Notes: generated by a model not told the origin, from the letters alone. A DNA stretch of 64,000 bases from Actinomadura macrotermitis (GCF_009604375.1 NZ_WEGH01000001.1:1116001-1180000), one strand, 5' to 3'. Positions 48,839 to 60,707 are shown, counted from the stretch's first letter. A program made the numbers and translations.

Positions 48839-50158
48839 ATGGCGCCACCATTGCCCGCGCATGAGTTACTGGTCTTCCTGCTCCAGGTCGGGGTGCTGCT
48901 CTGCCTGGCCCATCTGCTCGGCCGGATCGCCGCCCGGTTCGGGCTGCCCGCGATCGTCGGCGAACTGCTCGCCGGGGTCCTGCTCGGGCCCTCGCTGTTC
49001 GGCTGGCTCGCCCCGGGCGCCGCCGGCTGGCTCCTCCCCCACCGGCCCGAGCAGGCGCACCTGCTCGACGCCCTCGGCCAGATCGGGGTCCTGCTGCTGG
49101 TCGGCCTGACCGGCATGGAGATGGACCTGGCGCTGCTGCGCCGCCGCAAGGGCACCGCCCTCAAGGTGAGCCTGGCCGGGATCGTCGTGCCGCTGCTGCC
49201 CGGGATCGCGCTCGCCTATCCGCTGGTGGCGATGCTGCACGTGCGCACCCCCGACACCGACGTGTTCGCGCTCTTCCTCGGCGTGGCTATGTGCGTCAGC
49301 GCGATCCCGGTCATCGCCAAGACCCTCCTGGACATGAACCTGATCCACCGCGACGTCGGGCAGCTGACCCTCGCCTCGGGCATGGTCGACGACGCCTTCG
49401 GCTGGTTCATGCTCTCGGTGGTCTCGGCGATGGCCGTGGGCGGGATGACCGCCGGCAAGGCCGGCACCGCGCTGCTCCACCTGCTGCTGGTCGTCGTGGC
49501 CGCCGTGGCCGCGGGGCGGCCCCTGGCCGGCCTGCTGCTGCGGCGCGCCGGCGGCTCGGACGCCGCGCACGTCACCATCACGGTCATCCTGCTCCTGCTG
49601 TCGGCGGCCGCGACCCAGGCCCTGGGGCTGGAGGCGGTCTTCGGCGCGTTCGTGGGCGGGATGGTCATCGGGACGCGGCCCGGCTTCGACCGGTCGCGCC
49701 TGGCCGGGCTGCGGTCGCTGGTGCTGGCCTTCCTGGCCCCGGTGTTCTTCGCGACGGCCGGGCTCCGGATCGACCTGCGGGCGCTGTCGCACCCCGCCGT
49801 CCTCGGCGCGGCGCTGCTCGTGCTCACCACCGCCGTCGCGGGCAAGTTCGCCGGCGCCTACCTCGGCGGCCGGCTGAGCCGGCTCACCCGCTGGGAGTCG
49901 CTGGCGCTCGGCGCGGGCATGAACGCCCGCGGGGTGATCGAGGTGATCGTGGCGATGGTCGGGCTGCGGCTGGGGATCCTCGACGCGGCCAGCTACACGA
50001 TCATCGTGCTGGTCGCCGTCGTCACCTCGCTGATGGCGCCGCCCGTGCTGCGCCTGACCATGGGCCGCGTCGAGCACACCGCGGCCGAGCGGCTACGCCT
50101 CACCGACCGGAACGGCCCAGCCGCGGGCGCGCAGCTCCCCGGCAAGGTGACCGGCTGA
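48839..50158 (+). CDS. CPA2-family cation/proton antiporter
   Basis: A 439-residue membrane protein with about twelve hydrophobic segments. CPA2 landmarks are FGLPAIVGELLAGVLLGPSL, ASGMVDDAFGWF with the paired acidic residues, LEAVFGAFVGGMVIG and GAGMNARGVIEVIVA. A GGGAG ribosome site precedes the ATG. Antiporters of this type are commonly found in glycopeptide clusters, for example vancomycin-type ones; a role in pH or ion balance, self-protection or export is possible but unproven. It is divergent from HmO-HpgT and its 3' end overlaps the convergent prephenate dehydrogenase gene by 66 bases. Confidence 0.88.
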   Translation: MAPPLPAHELLVFLLQVGVLLCLAHLLGRIAARFGLPAIVGELLAGVLLGPSLFGWLAPGAAGWLLPHRPEQAHLLDALGQIGVLLLVGLTGMEMDLALLRRRKGTALKVSLAGIVVPLLPGIALAYPLVAMLHVRTPDTDVFALFLGVAMCVSAIPVIAKTLLDMNLIHRDVGQLTLASGMVDDAFGWFMLSVVSAMAVGGMTAGKAGTALLHLLLVVVAAVAAGRPLAGLLLRRAGGSDAAHVTITVILLLLSAAATQALGLEAVFGAFVGGMVIGTRPGFDRSRLAGLRSLVLAFLAPVFFATAGLRIDLRALSHPAVLGAALLVLTTAVAGKFAGAYLGGRLSRLTRWESLALGAGMNARGVIEVIVAMVGLRLGILDAASYTIIVLVAVVTSLMAPPVLRLTMGRVEHTAAERLRLTDRNGPAAGAQLPGKVTG

Positions 50159-51160
50159 CCCCTGCTCCACCGTCAGCTCCACCATCCCGACCGGCCGGCC
50201 CGGTGCGAACGCGACCGCCTCGACGCCGATCCCGGTGACGCAGACGGCGTGCAGCAGCAGCGCGAGCTCGCCCGGCCGGTCGGGCACCAGGACGGGGACG
50301 GACCCGCGCCGCCCCGTCCGCTCCCCGCCGGGGATCCGCGCGTAGCCCTCGACCCCGCGCACCAGCAGGTCGTGCACCGGCTCCCCGGGGCCCGTGCCGC
50401 GCAGCGCCCGCGCGGTCCGGCGCAGGTCGCCCGCGACCTGGTCCAGGGCCTCGGCGATGGGCCCGGCGTTGGACCACACGATCGACGACCACAGCTCGGG
50501 CGCCCCCGCCGCGATCCTGGTGACGTCCCTGGCCCCCTGCCCGGCCAGCGCCATCACCGGCTCGGGCGCCTCGGCGAACCGGGCGGCGAGCGCGGAGGCG
50601 ACCAGGTGCGGGGTGTGGGACGTCAGCGCCACCGCGCGGTCGTGCTCGTGCCCCGACATCACCACGGGGACCGCGCCGCAGGCCAGGGCCAGCGCCTCGG
50701 CCGCCTCGACCGCCGCGGGGGCGGACTCCGGGGTCGGGCACAGCACCCAGCGCCGGCCCGCGAACAGCCCCGGCCTGGCCGCCAGCGGCCCCGAGCGTTC
50801 GCGGCCGCCGAGCGGATGGCCGCCGACGAACGCCGTCATGTCGCAGCCGAGGGCGGCGGCCTCCGCGATCGGCGCGGCCTTCACGCTGGCCGCGTCGGTG
50901 CAGTAGCGGGCGGCGCCGAGCTTCTGCACGTCCCGCAGCGCCGCGGGAACGGCCCCGGGCGGCACGGCCAGCACGGCCAGGTCGGCCCGTTCGGCGCCGG
51001 ACGGCTCGACGGCGCGCCCCGCGCCCCGCTCGGCGGCCAGCCGGGCCACCGCGGGGTCGCGGTCGGCGAGCAGCACCTCCAGCCCCCGTTCGCGCAGCGC
51101 CAGCGCGATCGAGGTGCCGATCAGCCCGGTCCCGACGATCAGGACGCTCCGCAGGCCCAT
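50093..51160 (-). CDS. prephenate dehydrogenase
   Basis: A 355-residue enzyme converting prephenate to 4-hydroxyphenylpyruvate, the HmaS substrate. It has the NAD-binding VLIVGTGLIGTSIALAL, the catalytic-site FVGGHPLGGRERSG and a C-terminal ACT-like domain (VPVLVPDRPGELALLLHAVC). Its ATG overlaps the chorismate mutase stop (TGATG), so the two are coupled. A pathway-specific copy is usual in glycopeptide-type clusters. The 3' end overlaps the convergent antiporter gene. Confidence 0.92.
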   Translation of the reverse strand: MGLRSVLIVGTGLIGTSIALALRERGLEVLLADRDPAVARLAAERGAGRAVEPSGAERADLAVLAVPPGAVPAALRDVQKLGAARYCTDAASVKAAPIAEAAALGCDMTAFVGGHPLGGRERSGPLAARPGLFAGRRWVLCPTPESAPAAVEAAEALALACGAVPVVMSGHEHDRAVALTSHTPHLVASALAARFAEAPEPVMALAGQGARDVTRIAAGAPELWSSIVWSNAGPIAEALDQVAGDLRRTARALRGTGPGEPVHDLLVRGVEGYARIPGGERTGRRGSVPVLVPDRPGELALLLHAVCVTGIGVEAVAFAPGRPVGMVELTVEQGSAGHLAGELRARGWAVPVGEA

Positions 51161-51528
51161 CACTCCGCCAGCGCCAGATCGGGACGCAGCGCCGCCGCCC
51201 CCCGCAGGTACACGTGGCTGACCGAGCCGCGCGGGCGGTCGAGGTCGGCGTGGGCGAGCATCCGCACGATCCGGGGCGGCGCGCCGGGCACGGCGATCTC
51301 GGTCGCGCACATCATCGGCACCCGCGTCCAGCCGGCCCGGCGCGCGCCCAGCGCGGGGAAGGCCTCGGTCAGGTCGGGGGTGGCCGTGAAGATCACGCTG
51401 ATCAGGTCGTCGGCGGTCAGGTCGTTGCGGACCATCAGCTCCGTGACGAGCTGACCGGTCGCCTCCAGGATCAGGTCCCGGGTGTTCAGCTCGATCTGGG
51501 TGGCACCGCGGATCGCGTGCAGGGTCAT
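51160..51528 (-). CDS. AroH-type chorismate mutase
   Basis: A 122-residue monofunctional chorismate mutase of the Bacillus AroH fold. The family pattern AIRGATQIELNTRDLILEAT, SVIFTATPDLTEAFPALGAR, PMMCATEIAVPGAPPRIVRM (Glu and Arg of the active site) and HVYLRGAAALRPDL is clear. GGAG precedes the ATG at 51528. With prephenate dehydrogenase and DAHP synthase it raises the 4-hydroxyphenylpyruvate supply for Hpg. A terminator-like hairpin separates it from the halogenase gene upstream. Confidence 0.93.
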   Translation of the reverse strand: MTLHAIRGATQIELNTRDLILEATGQLVTELMVRNDLTADDLISVIFTATPDLTEAFPALGARRAGWTRVPMMCATEIAVPGAPPRIVRMLAHADLDRPRGSVSHVYLRGAAALRPDLALAE

Positions 51529-51571
51529 GATGCTCCTTCGCAGCAAGGGGGCCGGCCGTGGCCGGGGATGG

Positions 51572-51611
51572 AAAAGCCCGCCCCCGCCCTGGGGAGGCGG
51601 CGGGCGGGCGG
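51572..51611 (-). terminator. GC-rich hairpin with T-run after halogenase gene
   Basis: On the minus strand GCCCGCCGCC, a short loop region and GGGCGGGGGCGGGC form a strong stem followed by TTTTCC. It lies in the 92-bp gap between the halogenase and chorismate mutase genes and should end or attenuate transcription of the hmaS-halogenase operon, making the shikimate genes partly independent. Confidence 0.7.
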
Positions 51612-51620
51612 GAAGAGCGG

Positions 51621-53117
51621 TCAGGCCTGGCCCGGCACCAGCCACAGCATGCCGTCGTCGGAGGTGATCAGGCCGCCCTCGAACATGGGCACGTCCTCGC
51701 CCAGGTCCTCGCCGAGCAGCGCCCGGCCCTGGACCTGCGCCCCCTCCTGCATGGCCTGCTTCACCACCGAGGAGCGGAACAGCGGGACCATGCTCTGCTC
51801 CTCGTCGGCGACCAGCTCGTCGATCGCGTCGGCGAACTCCGCGGAGCGCTTCTTGAAGCGCAGCGCGGCGGACTCGGCGTCGGCGAGCTGGAACTCCGCC
51901 GAGGAGACGCCGGCGACCAGCTCCACGAACGACTCCAGCTCGGAGTGCTGGTTCTGGGTGACCTTCTTGGCCGACCAGAAGTAGGAGTTCTCGTCGACGT
52001 GCATGTCGTAGAACGACATGAGGAACTCGTAGAACACGCCGTACTCGCGCCGGTAGCGCGCCTCGAACTCGTTGAACGCCGGCGCCTCCTCGACCAGCCC
52101 GGCCAGGATGCTGTTGATGGAGCGGGCCGCGAGCAGCGCGCTGTAGGTCGCCAGGTGCACGCCCGAGGAGAACACCGGGTCGACGAAGCAGGCGGCGTCG
52201 CCGATGAGCACGAAGCCGGGCCGCCAGAACGTCGTCTGGTGGTAGGAGTAGTCCTTGCGGACGCGCAGCTGGCCGTAGTCGCCCTCGGTGACCCGGGTGG
52301 CGTCCGACAGGAAGTCCTTGATGATCGGGCACTCGTCGATGAGGGACCGCAGGGCCTCCTCGGGGTCGCCCTGGATCCGCGCGGCCATCTCCTTGCGGAC
52401 GACGGCCCCGACGCTGGTCAGCGTGGGGCTGAGCGGGATGTACCAGAACCAGCCGCTCGGGAACGCCGCCGACAGGATGTTGCCGGAGGTGGGCTCGGGC
52501 AGCCGCTTGCCGTTCTCGAAGTAGCCGAACAGGGCGAGGCTGCGGAAGAAGTCGGAGTACTCGCGGGTCCCGCCGACCTTCTTGTAGATGCGGCTGCCGT
52601 TGCCGGAGGCGTCGACGACGAACTTGGCGTAGACCTCCTTCTGGGCGCCGTCGGCGTCGGTGTAGGCGACGCCGGTGACCCGGCCGCCCTCCTCGACGAC
52701 GTCGTTGACGGTCACCTGCTGGCGGACCTCGACGCCCTTGCGGACCGCGTTGTCCAGCAGGATCTTGTCGAACTTGGAGCGTTCGACCTGGAAGGCCGTC
52801 GAGGTCGCGCTCGCCATGGTCGGCGAGACCGAGAACGAGAACGTCCACGGCTCGGGGTTGGCGCCCCACAGCAGGGTGCCGCCGTGCTTGAGGGTGAAGC
52901 CGGCCTCGGCCAGCTCGTCGGTGACGCCCGTCATCCGGCAGACGCCGTGGACGGTGGAGGGGAGCAGCGACTCACCGATCTGGTAGCGGGGGAAGGTCTC
53001 CTTCTCCAGGACCAGGACGCGGTGGCCCTGCATGGCGACGAGCGTCGACAGCGTCGATCCGCCGGGGCCGCCCCCGACGACCACGACATCGAATTCCTCG
53101 CGGTTCCCAGCACTCAT
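51621..53117 (-). CDS. FADH2-dependent halogenase, glycopeptide (BhaA/VhaA/ComH) type
   Basis: A 498-residue flavin-dependent halogenase. It has the FAD motif DVVVVGGGPGGSTLST, the halogenase motif GWFWYIPL (WxWxIP), the FAD-contact region VLIGDAACFVDPVFSSGVHL and a long C-terminal domain. Family relatives chlorinate Tyr or Hpg rings bound to NRPS carrier proteins, so a chloro-Hpg residue is expected in the product. It lies four bases downstream of the DAHP synthase gene and is followed by a hairpin terminator. A flavin reductase is not seen in the window and may be supplied by the cell. Confidence 0.94.
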   Translation of the reverse strand: MSAGNREEFDVVVVGGGPGGSTLSTLVAMQGHRVLVLEKETFPRYQIGESLLPSTVHGVCRMTGVTDELAEAGFTLKHGGTLLWGANPEPWTFSFSVSPTMASATSTAFQVERSKFDKILLDNAVRKGVEVRQQVTVNDVVEEGGRVTGVAYTDADGAQKEVYAKFVVDASGNGSRIYKKVGGTREYSDFFRSLALFGYFENGKRLPEPTSGNILSAAFPSGWFWYIPLSPTLTSVGAVVRKEMAARIQGDPEEALRSLIDECPIIKDFLSDATRVTEGDYGQLRVRKDYSYHQTTFWRPGFVLIGDAACFVDPVFSSGVHLATYSALLAARSINSILAGLVEEAPAFNEFEARYRREYGVFYEFLMSFYDMHVDENSYFWSAKKVTQNQHSELESFVELVAGVSSAEFQLADAESAALRFKKRSAEFADAIDELVADEEQSMVPLFRSSVVKQAMQEGAQVQGRALLGEDLGEDVPMFEGGLITSDDGMLWLVPGQA

Positions 53118-53121
53118 TCGG

Positions 53122-54174
53122 CTACCTTCCTCTGCTTCGGATCGGTTCCTGCACCGCGGTGGCCGCGGTACGTCCCATCAGCGCCGCCAGCCCGGTGATC
53201 TGGCCGGCCAGCTCGGCCAGGTCCGCGCCGACCAGGGCCTGGTCGCCGTCGCACAGGGCGATGGCCGGGTCGGGGTGGACATCGATGATCAGCCCGTCGG
53301 CGCCCGCGGCGACGGCCGCCCTGGACAGCGGCAGGACCAGGTCGCGCCGGCCGCCCGAGTGCGACGGGTCGACGATGACCGGCAGGTGCGACAGCCGCTG
53401 GGCGATCGGCACCGCGCTCACGTCGAGGGTGTTGCGGGTGGCCTTCTCGAAGGTGCGGATGCCGCGCTCGCACAGCACGATGTCGAGGTTGCCGCGCTGG
53501 GCGATGTACTCGGCCGCCATCAGCCATTCCTCGATGGTGGAGCTCATCCCGCGCTTCAGCAGGACCGGCCTGGACGCCGAGCCGACCGCCTGCAGCAGCG
53601 CGAAGTTCTGCATGTTGCGGGTGCCGACCTGGAGCATGTCGGCGTAGGAGGCGACGAGCTCGACCGAGGCGGGGTCGACGACCTCGGTGACGACGGGCAT
53701 GCCGGTCTCGTCGCGGACGTCGGCCAGGATCTTCAACCCGGTCTCGCCGAGGCCCTGGAAGGCGTACGGCGACGTGCGGGGCTTGAACGCGCCGCCGCGC
53801 AGCAGCGTCGCGCCGGCCGCCCGGGCCATCCGGGCCGCCGCCAGGGTCTGCGCGGGGGTCTCGACCGCGCACGGGCCCGCGATGACGGTGAGCGAGCCGG
53901 GGCCGATCGGCACGCCGCCGACCTCGATCACCGAGCGCTCGGGGTGGTTCTCCCGGCTGACGAGCTTGAACGGCACCGAGATCCGCACGACGTCGGAGAC
54001 GCCGCGCCGGCCGCGCAGGCTGAGCATGCCGAGCGCGCCGGCGTCGCCGACGAGCCCGACGATCGTCCGGGACACGCCCCGGCTCACGAACGCCTCGGCG
54101 CCGACCGATCTGACCAGTTCCACGACCTCCGCGACGTCCGCCTGCGTGGCGTCCGCGGACATGACCACGACCAT
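53122..54174 (-). CDS. 3-deoxy-D-arabino-heptulosonate 7-phosphate (DAHP) synthase, AroF/KDOPS-like class
   Basis: A 350-residue first enzyme of the shikimate pathway. After an N-terminal ferredoxin-like regulatory domain (residues 1-70) the barrel shows VIAGPCAVETPAQTL, LLRGGAFKPRTSPYAFQG, MLQVGTRNMQNFALLQAVG, LLKRGMSSTIEEWLMAAEYI and PVIVDPSHSGGRRDLVLPL. A pathway-dedicated copy is common in clusters using Hpg, Dpg or beta-hydroxytyrosine. It is the middle gene of the hmaS-DAHP synthase-halogenase run, with 15- and 4-base gaps. Confidence 0.94.
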   Translation of the reverse strand: MVVVMSADATQADVAEVVELVRSVGAEAFVSRGVSRTIVGLVGDAGALGMLSLRGRRGVSDVVRISVPFKLVSRENHPERSVIEVGGVPIGPGSLTVIAGPCAVETPAQTLAAARMARAAGATLLRGGAFKPRTSPYAFQGLGETGLKILADVRDETGMPVVTEVVDPASVELVASYADMLQVGTRNMQNFALLQAVGSASRPVLLKRGMSSTIEEWLMAAEYIAQRGNLDIVLCERGIRTFEKATRNTLDVSAVPIAQRLSHLPVIVDPSHSGGRRDLVLPLSRAAVAAGADGLIIDVHPDPAIALCDGDQALVGADLAELAGQITGLAALMGRTAATAVQEPIRSRGR

Positions 54175-54189
54175 GGGGTCCCCCTCTTC

Positions 54190-55254
54190 CTAGGCCCGGC
54201 CGACCTGGTCCGTGGGGTGGCGTTCGATCGCCTCGTAGAGCGCCTTGATGTTGTTGCTGCCGAAGGTGCGGGCGCCGCGCCGCTCGATGAGCTCGTAGAA
54301 CAGCGTGCCGCGGTCGTGCCGGGACGCGGCGAAGATCTGCAGCATGACGCCGCGCTGGTCGCGGTCGGCGAGGATGTTGAGCTCGCGCAGCTCCTCCAGC
54401 GGGACGCCGACGTCGCCGAGCCGGCCGGGCAGCTGGGAGTAGTAGGCGGCGGGGGTGTCCAGGAAGCGGACGCCCTGCCGCTCGCACTCGCGGACGGCGC
54501 GGGTGATGGAGTCGGCCAGGAAGGCGACGTGCTGGACGCCGGCGCCGTCGTGGGCGGCCAGGAACCGGTCGATCTGGCCGGGCTCCCTGGTGGTGTCGGG
54601 TTCGATGACGGTGAGGGTCACCGCCCGCGAGGGGCTCTGCACCACCTTGGAGATCATCGACTGCCCGCCGACGATGATGACCTCCTCGAAGGTCTGCTCG
54701 AAGCCGAAGACCTCCCGGTGCCGCCGGACGGTCTCGGCGAGCCGGCCGGCCGGGACGCAGACCGCGAAGTGGTCGATGGCGCGCAGGGCCCCGACGAAGG
54801 CGGGGCCGTTGCCGAACTCCTCGATGATCCCGGGGGCGAAGGGCCCGGCGGGGTCGGTCCGGGAGGTGAAGCGGTACTCCACGTCGCCGAAGCCGCCCAC
54901 CGAGGCGAAGGCGACCCCGCCCGCCCGGTGCTCGGCCGGGGCGACCGGCTCGGCGCCGCGCTCGACGGCGGTGGCGAAGGAGTCCTCGGCGTCGTCGACG
55001 GCGAGGCCGAGGACGGCGACCCCGTCGCCGTGCCGGCGGACGTACTGGGCCGCGCGGTGGGCGGGGTCCAGCGCCGCCGTCAGCAGCAGGGTGATGTCGT
55101 GCTGCCGCAGCAGCAGCGACTCGCAGCCGGCCAGGCCGGTGTCGGGGCCGCCCCGGCCGGTGACGGCGAATCCGTAGGAGTCGCACAGATGCCCCGCGGC
55201 GCTTTTGAGATCGTCGACGAATAATTCGACGTGGTCGATCGCGTGAATCTCCAC
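54190..55254 (-). CDS. hmaS: 4-hydroxymandelate synthase
   Basis: A 354-residue Fe(II) dioxygenase related to 4-hydroxyphenylpyruvate dioxygenase; it converts 4-hydroxyphenylpyruvate to 4-hydroxymandelate. Two vicinal-oxygen-chelate halves are visible, with metal ligands in AIDHFAVCV, GVQHVAFLA and LFYELIERRGA, then TFGSNNIKALYEAIE. The GTG at 55254 is preferred since GAGG is eight bases upstream; another GTG nine bases earlier lacks a site. Assigned HmaS rather than HPPD because the Hpg pathway surrounds it. A StrR-type operator lies about 80 bases upstream. Confidence 0.92.
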   Translation of the reverse strand: MEIHAIDHVELFVDDLKSAAGHLCDSYGFAVTGRGGPDTGLAGCESLLLRQHDITLLLTAALDPAHRAAQYVRRHGDGVAVLGLAVDDAEDSFATAVERGAEPVAPAEHRAGGVAFASVGGFGDVEYRFTSRTDPAGPFAPGIIEEFGNGPAFVGALRAIDHFAVCVPAGRLAETVRRHREVFGFEQTFEEVIIVGGQSMISKVVQSPSRAVTLTVIEPDTTREPGQIDRFLAAHDGAGVQHVAFLADSITRAVRECERQGVRFLDTPAAYYSQLPGRLGDVGVPLEELRELNILADRDQRGVMLQIFAASRHDRGTLFYELIERRGARTFGSNNIKALYEAIERHPTDQVGRA

Positions 55255-55335
55255 TTGCTCCACCTCTGTCGGGGCGCACTCCGGGTGCGCCCGGCTCTGG
55301 CCCAACCTATTTCGGAACGGCGCTCCATCCGACAC

Positions 55336-55364
55336 GTCCAACCGTTCATTCCCGGCACTTGGAC
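55336..55364. promoter_or_regulatory. StrR-family operator candidate upstream of hmaS operon
   Basis: GTCCAA (55336-55341) and TTGGAC (55359-55364) are separated by exactly 17 bases, matching the GTCCAa-N17-tTGGAC consensus reported for StrR/Bbr/Tei15*-type regulators. It lies in the 162-bp gap between the StrR-like gene and hmaS, well placed to activate the hmaS-DAHP synthase-halogenase transcript. Confidence 0.85.
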
Positions 55365-55416
55365 ATATCGCCGATGAATTCGGCTGCCCGCTTCCAGCGG
55401 AACGCACGCCCTTTTC

Positions 55417-56439
55417 TCAGGTGGCGCCGGCGGCGTTGCGTTCGAACCGCGACGCCAGTTCCGTCCACAGCTCGGCGCAGTCGCGGGCGAGCTGGGCGAC
55501 GATCCAGGTGCAGTGCGGCGGAACACTTTCCACGATCTTGTTCCAGTCCTCGGTGCGGATCGTGTGCATGTTCAGCAGCCGCAAAAGATCGCGGCCGCTC
55601 TCGTTGAAGCGCAGCGCGGGATCGGCCTTGAGCTTCTCCACCGCGGCGGCCGGCTGCGGGACGGGCCGGGTCGCGGTGGCCACCCCGCCGGCGTCCGTCC
55701 GGCCCGCCGCGGTGGTCGCGGCGGGCGTGGCGGGCGCGGCCAGGCCGGCGGCCCGGTCGCGCTGCCCGCCCTGGCGCGCGGCGAGCGCCCGGCCGCGCGG
55801 CAGCGGGTCCTCGCCCCGGCGCAGCCGGTTCCTGACGTCCCTGGCGGTCTCGGGCGAGATGCCGGCGGCGCGGGCGATCTCGCGCAGCGACAGGCTGGGG
55901 TCCTCGGTGATCAGCTCGTAGGCGCGCTCGCGCCCCCGGGTGCCGTCCAGCGAGCGCACCTTGCCGTCCCGGCCGACCCGCTCGCGGGCGGCGTCGACGC
56001 TGATCGTGCGGCGGATCTCGCCGACGGTCCGCGCCGAGATGCCCGCCACCTGGGCGATCATCCGGTCCGACCACTGCGCGTGGGAGCCGATGATGCGTTC
56101 CGCGGCGCGCTTGCGGTCGGCCAGCGACAGCGGGAGCCCGTGGGCGATGTTGGCGCGGACGGCGAGGACGAACGCGTCCTCCTCGGGGCCCTCGAAGAAC
56201 CGGACGGCGATCTTCTCGTGGCCGAGCAGCAGCGCCGCGCGCAGGCGGTGCATGCCGTCGATGACCCGCATGGTGGGCCGGTGGACGGTGATCGGCGGCA
56301 GCTCGGCCTGGGCGGCGGCGAGCATCTCCACGTGTTCCAGGCTTTCGCCCGACATGCGCGGTGATCCCCCGGTGGACAGCGTTCTGATATCCACTTCCAC
56401 GACCGGCAGCAGGCCGTTCTGATCGGGTGCAGACTTCAA
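55417..56439 (-). CDS. StrR/Bbr/Tei15*-family pathway-specific activator
   Basis: A 340-residue ParB/Srx-fold regulator with a central helix-turn-helix. The N-terminal part (VVEVDIRTLSTGGSPRMSGE, MRVIDGMHRLRAALLLG, VLAVRANIAHGLPLSLADRK) and the motifs AERIIGSHAQWSDRMIAQVA and ISARTVGEIRR are as in glycopeptide activators; a second HTH-like stretch (LSLREIARAAGISPETARDV) follows, then an Ala/Pro linker and a conserved C-terminus (DLLRLLNMHTIRTEDWNKIV). The start is TTG at 56439, with GAGGAG seven bases upstream, which may keep levels low. Its probable targets are the two palindromes at 45322 and 55336. Confidence 0.93.
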   Translation of the reverse strand: MKSAPDQNGLLPVVEVDIRTLSTGGSPRMSGESLEHVEMLAAAQAELPPITVHRPTMRVIDGMHRLRAALLLGHEKIAVRFFEGPEEDAFVLAVRANIAHGLPLSLADRKRAAERIIGSHAQWSDRMIAQVAGISARTVGEIRRTISVDAARERVGRDGKVRSLDGTRGRERAYELITEDPSLSLREIARAAGISPETARDVRNRLRRGEDPLPRGRALAARQGGQRDRAAGLAAPATPAATTAAGRTDAGGVATATRPVPQPAAAVEKLKADPALRFNESGRDLLRLLNMHTIRTEDWNKIVESVPPHCTWIVAQLARDCAELWTELASRFERNAAGAT

Positions 56440-56803
56440 GGCCTCACTCCTCGCAATCTGAACTTTCGACTGAAAACACTGGCGCAGCGCTTAAATGCAA
56501 GTGAACGTCCCCGCCGATCGCTCTGCGCTTTCCCCGTGTGCGCCGCCCATGTCGCATCCGCGACGGCATACGCACCACTCTCAACTCAGCCGATGTTAAT
56601 AGGCCTTCTGGTACCCTTCCCGGTCACGTCCGCTTGTGGCCAGCGCGGAGCATTTTCGATCATTCAATACACGGATTGCGCTCGCACCGCCCTGTTATCT
56701 GCACCACACCCTGTCATTCAATTGACAAATCCAATTCGAACCGAATTCGACCTGGCCCCCGCCACCGGGAATCGGGCTGCCGGCGGCGCCCGGGGCCCTC
56801 AGA
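56440..56803. promoter_or_regulatory. AT-rich gene-free region upstream of the StrR-like activator
   Basis: This 364-base gap is clearly less GC-rich than anything else in the cluster. It holds the perfect palindrome AATTCG-AAC-CGAATT (56733-56747) and two copies of CATTCAAT near 56662 and 56715. On the minus strand TTGAAT and GATAAC, 16 bases apart, could be a weak promoter for the activator. No complete StrR-type GTCCAA/TTGGAC pair was found here. It probably carries the entry point of cluster control. Confidence 0.55.
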
Positions 56804-59587
<2,784 letters not shown>

Positions 59588-59594
<7 letters not shown>

Positions 59595-60637
59595 TGGACC
59601 AGCGCCGTCTCGATGGTGGAGCCCGGCCCCATGGTCATCAGCACGCCGTACTCCCCCGCTCGGGTGACGCCCTCCCTGAGCAGCCGCTCGTAGGAGAACA
59701 GGAACGAACCGCTCGAGACGTTGCCGTGATCGCGCAGGACCCCGACGGTGTGCCGCACCTCATGGCGGCTCAGCCCGAGGTTGACCGACACCGAGTCGAT
59801 GACCTTCTTGCCGCCCGAGTGCACCAGCCAGTGCCCGATCCGGCTGCGGCGCAGCCCGGTGCCGGCCAGCAGCCGGTCCACCACCAGCTCGGCGTGCGCC
59901 CCCACGACGTAGGGGATCTGCGGGTCGAGGTAGAAGCTGAACCGGCCCTGGTCGCGGTCCCAGTCGTAGCGCATCGCCTCCATCGCGTCGGTGATCACGT
60001 AGGAGGCGAACTTCAGGACGCGGGGGCCCGGCGCGGCGGGGTCGCCCGCGACCAGCGCCAGGGCGGCGGCGCCGTCGCCGAACAGGCTGTTCACCACGGC
60101 CGTCCGCATCGTGGTGTCGAGGGCGTAGGCGGCGGAGCACGCCTCGGCGCACAGCACCACGGCCAGCTCGCCGGGATGCGCGGCCGACCAGCCGGAGACG
60201 ACGTTGAGCGCGTTCAGCCCGGCGTTGCAGCCCATGCCGACGATGTCGCTGCGCGAGCAGTGCGGGTCCAGGCCGAGCTCGCGGATGATCAGGGCGCTCA
60301 GCCCGGGGGTGAGGAAGCCGGTCGAGGTGACGCAGCACAGGTGGGCGACGTCGGACACGCCGGCGCCCGCGTTCTTCAGGCAGGCCTCCAGCGCCTCGGC
60401 CCCCATCCGGACGGCGAGCCGCTTGTGCTTGTCGAGCAGGTCGCCCTGCGGTTCGGACTCGCGCCCGCCGGCCGGCCCCGGCGGCGGCAGGGTCAGGTGG
60501 CGGCGGTCGATGGCGCTGTTGCGGAAGAGCGACCCGATCTTGGGGTCGTCGATCCCCAGCAGCTCCAGCAGCTCGTCCTGGGTGTAGGAGTCGGGGCCGA
60601 GGGCCGTGCCGACCCCGGCGATCGCGGTGATGGTCAT
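59588..60637 (-). CDS. dpgA: DpgA, type III polyketide synthase (3,5-dihydroxyphenylacetyl-CoA synthase)
   Basis: A 349-residue chalcone-synthase-like enzyme that condenses four malonyl-CoA. The catalytic Cys is in VGMGCNAGLNALNVVSGW, the His in GHWLVHSGGKKVIDSV and the Asn in LRDHGNVSSGSFLFSYE, ending with GPGSTIETALVQW. The ATG at 60637 is chosen since it begins like relatives (MTITAIAGVGTALG); it has no good ribosome site of its own and overlaps the stop of a 22-codon reading frame, suggesting coupling. It starts 71 bases after the NRPS stop in the same direction. Confidence 0.94.
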
Positions 60638-60702
60638 CTGAAGGTCCACCCCCACATCCGGGTCTTGCTCCGGATGAGGATCTTCACGTTGTCGCGGGAC
60701 AC
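60634..60702 (-). CDS. possible 22-residue coupling peptide upstream of dpgA
   Basis: A short frame from GTG at 60702 to TGA at 60634, ending in the basic, Trp-rich KTRMWGWTFR. AGGAG lies about ten bases before the GTG, within the end of the NRPS gene, and its stop overlaps the dpgA ATG (ATGA). The arrangement suits translational coupling from the NRPS to dpgA, or a leader peptide. Nothing shows that the peptide itself has a function; it could be chance. Confidence 0.35.
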   Translation of the reverse strand: MSRDNVKILIRSKTRMWGWTFR

Positions 60703-60707
60703 CTCTG

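Noticed and set aside
54190..55254. 4-hydroxyphenylpyruvate dioxygenase of tyrosine catabolism
   Set aside because: Same superfamily, but placement with HmO-HpgT, DAHP synthase, halogenase and StrR-type regulation favours hydroxymandelate synthase; residue-level discrimination would need an alignment.
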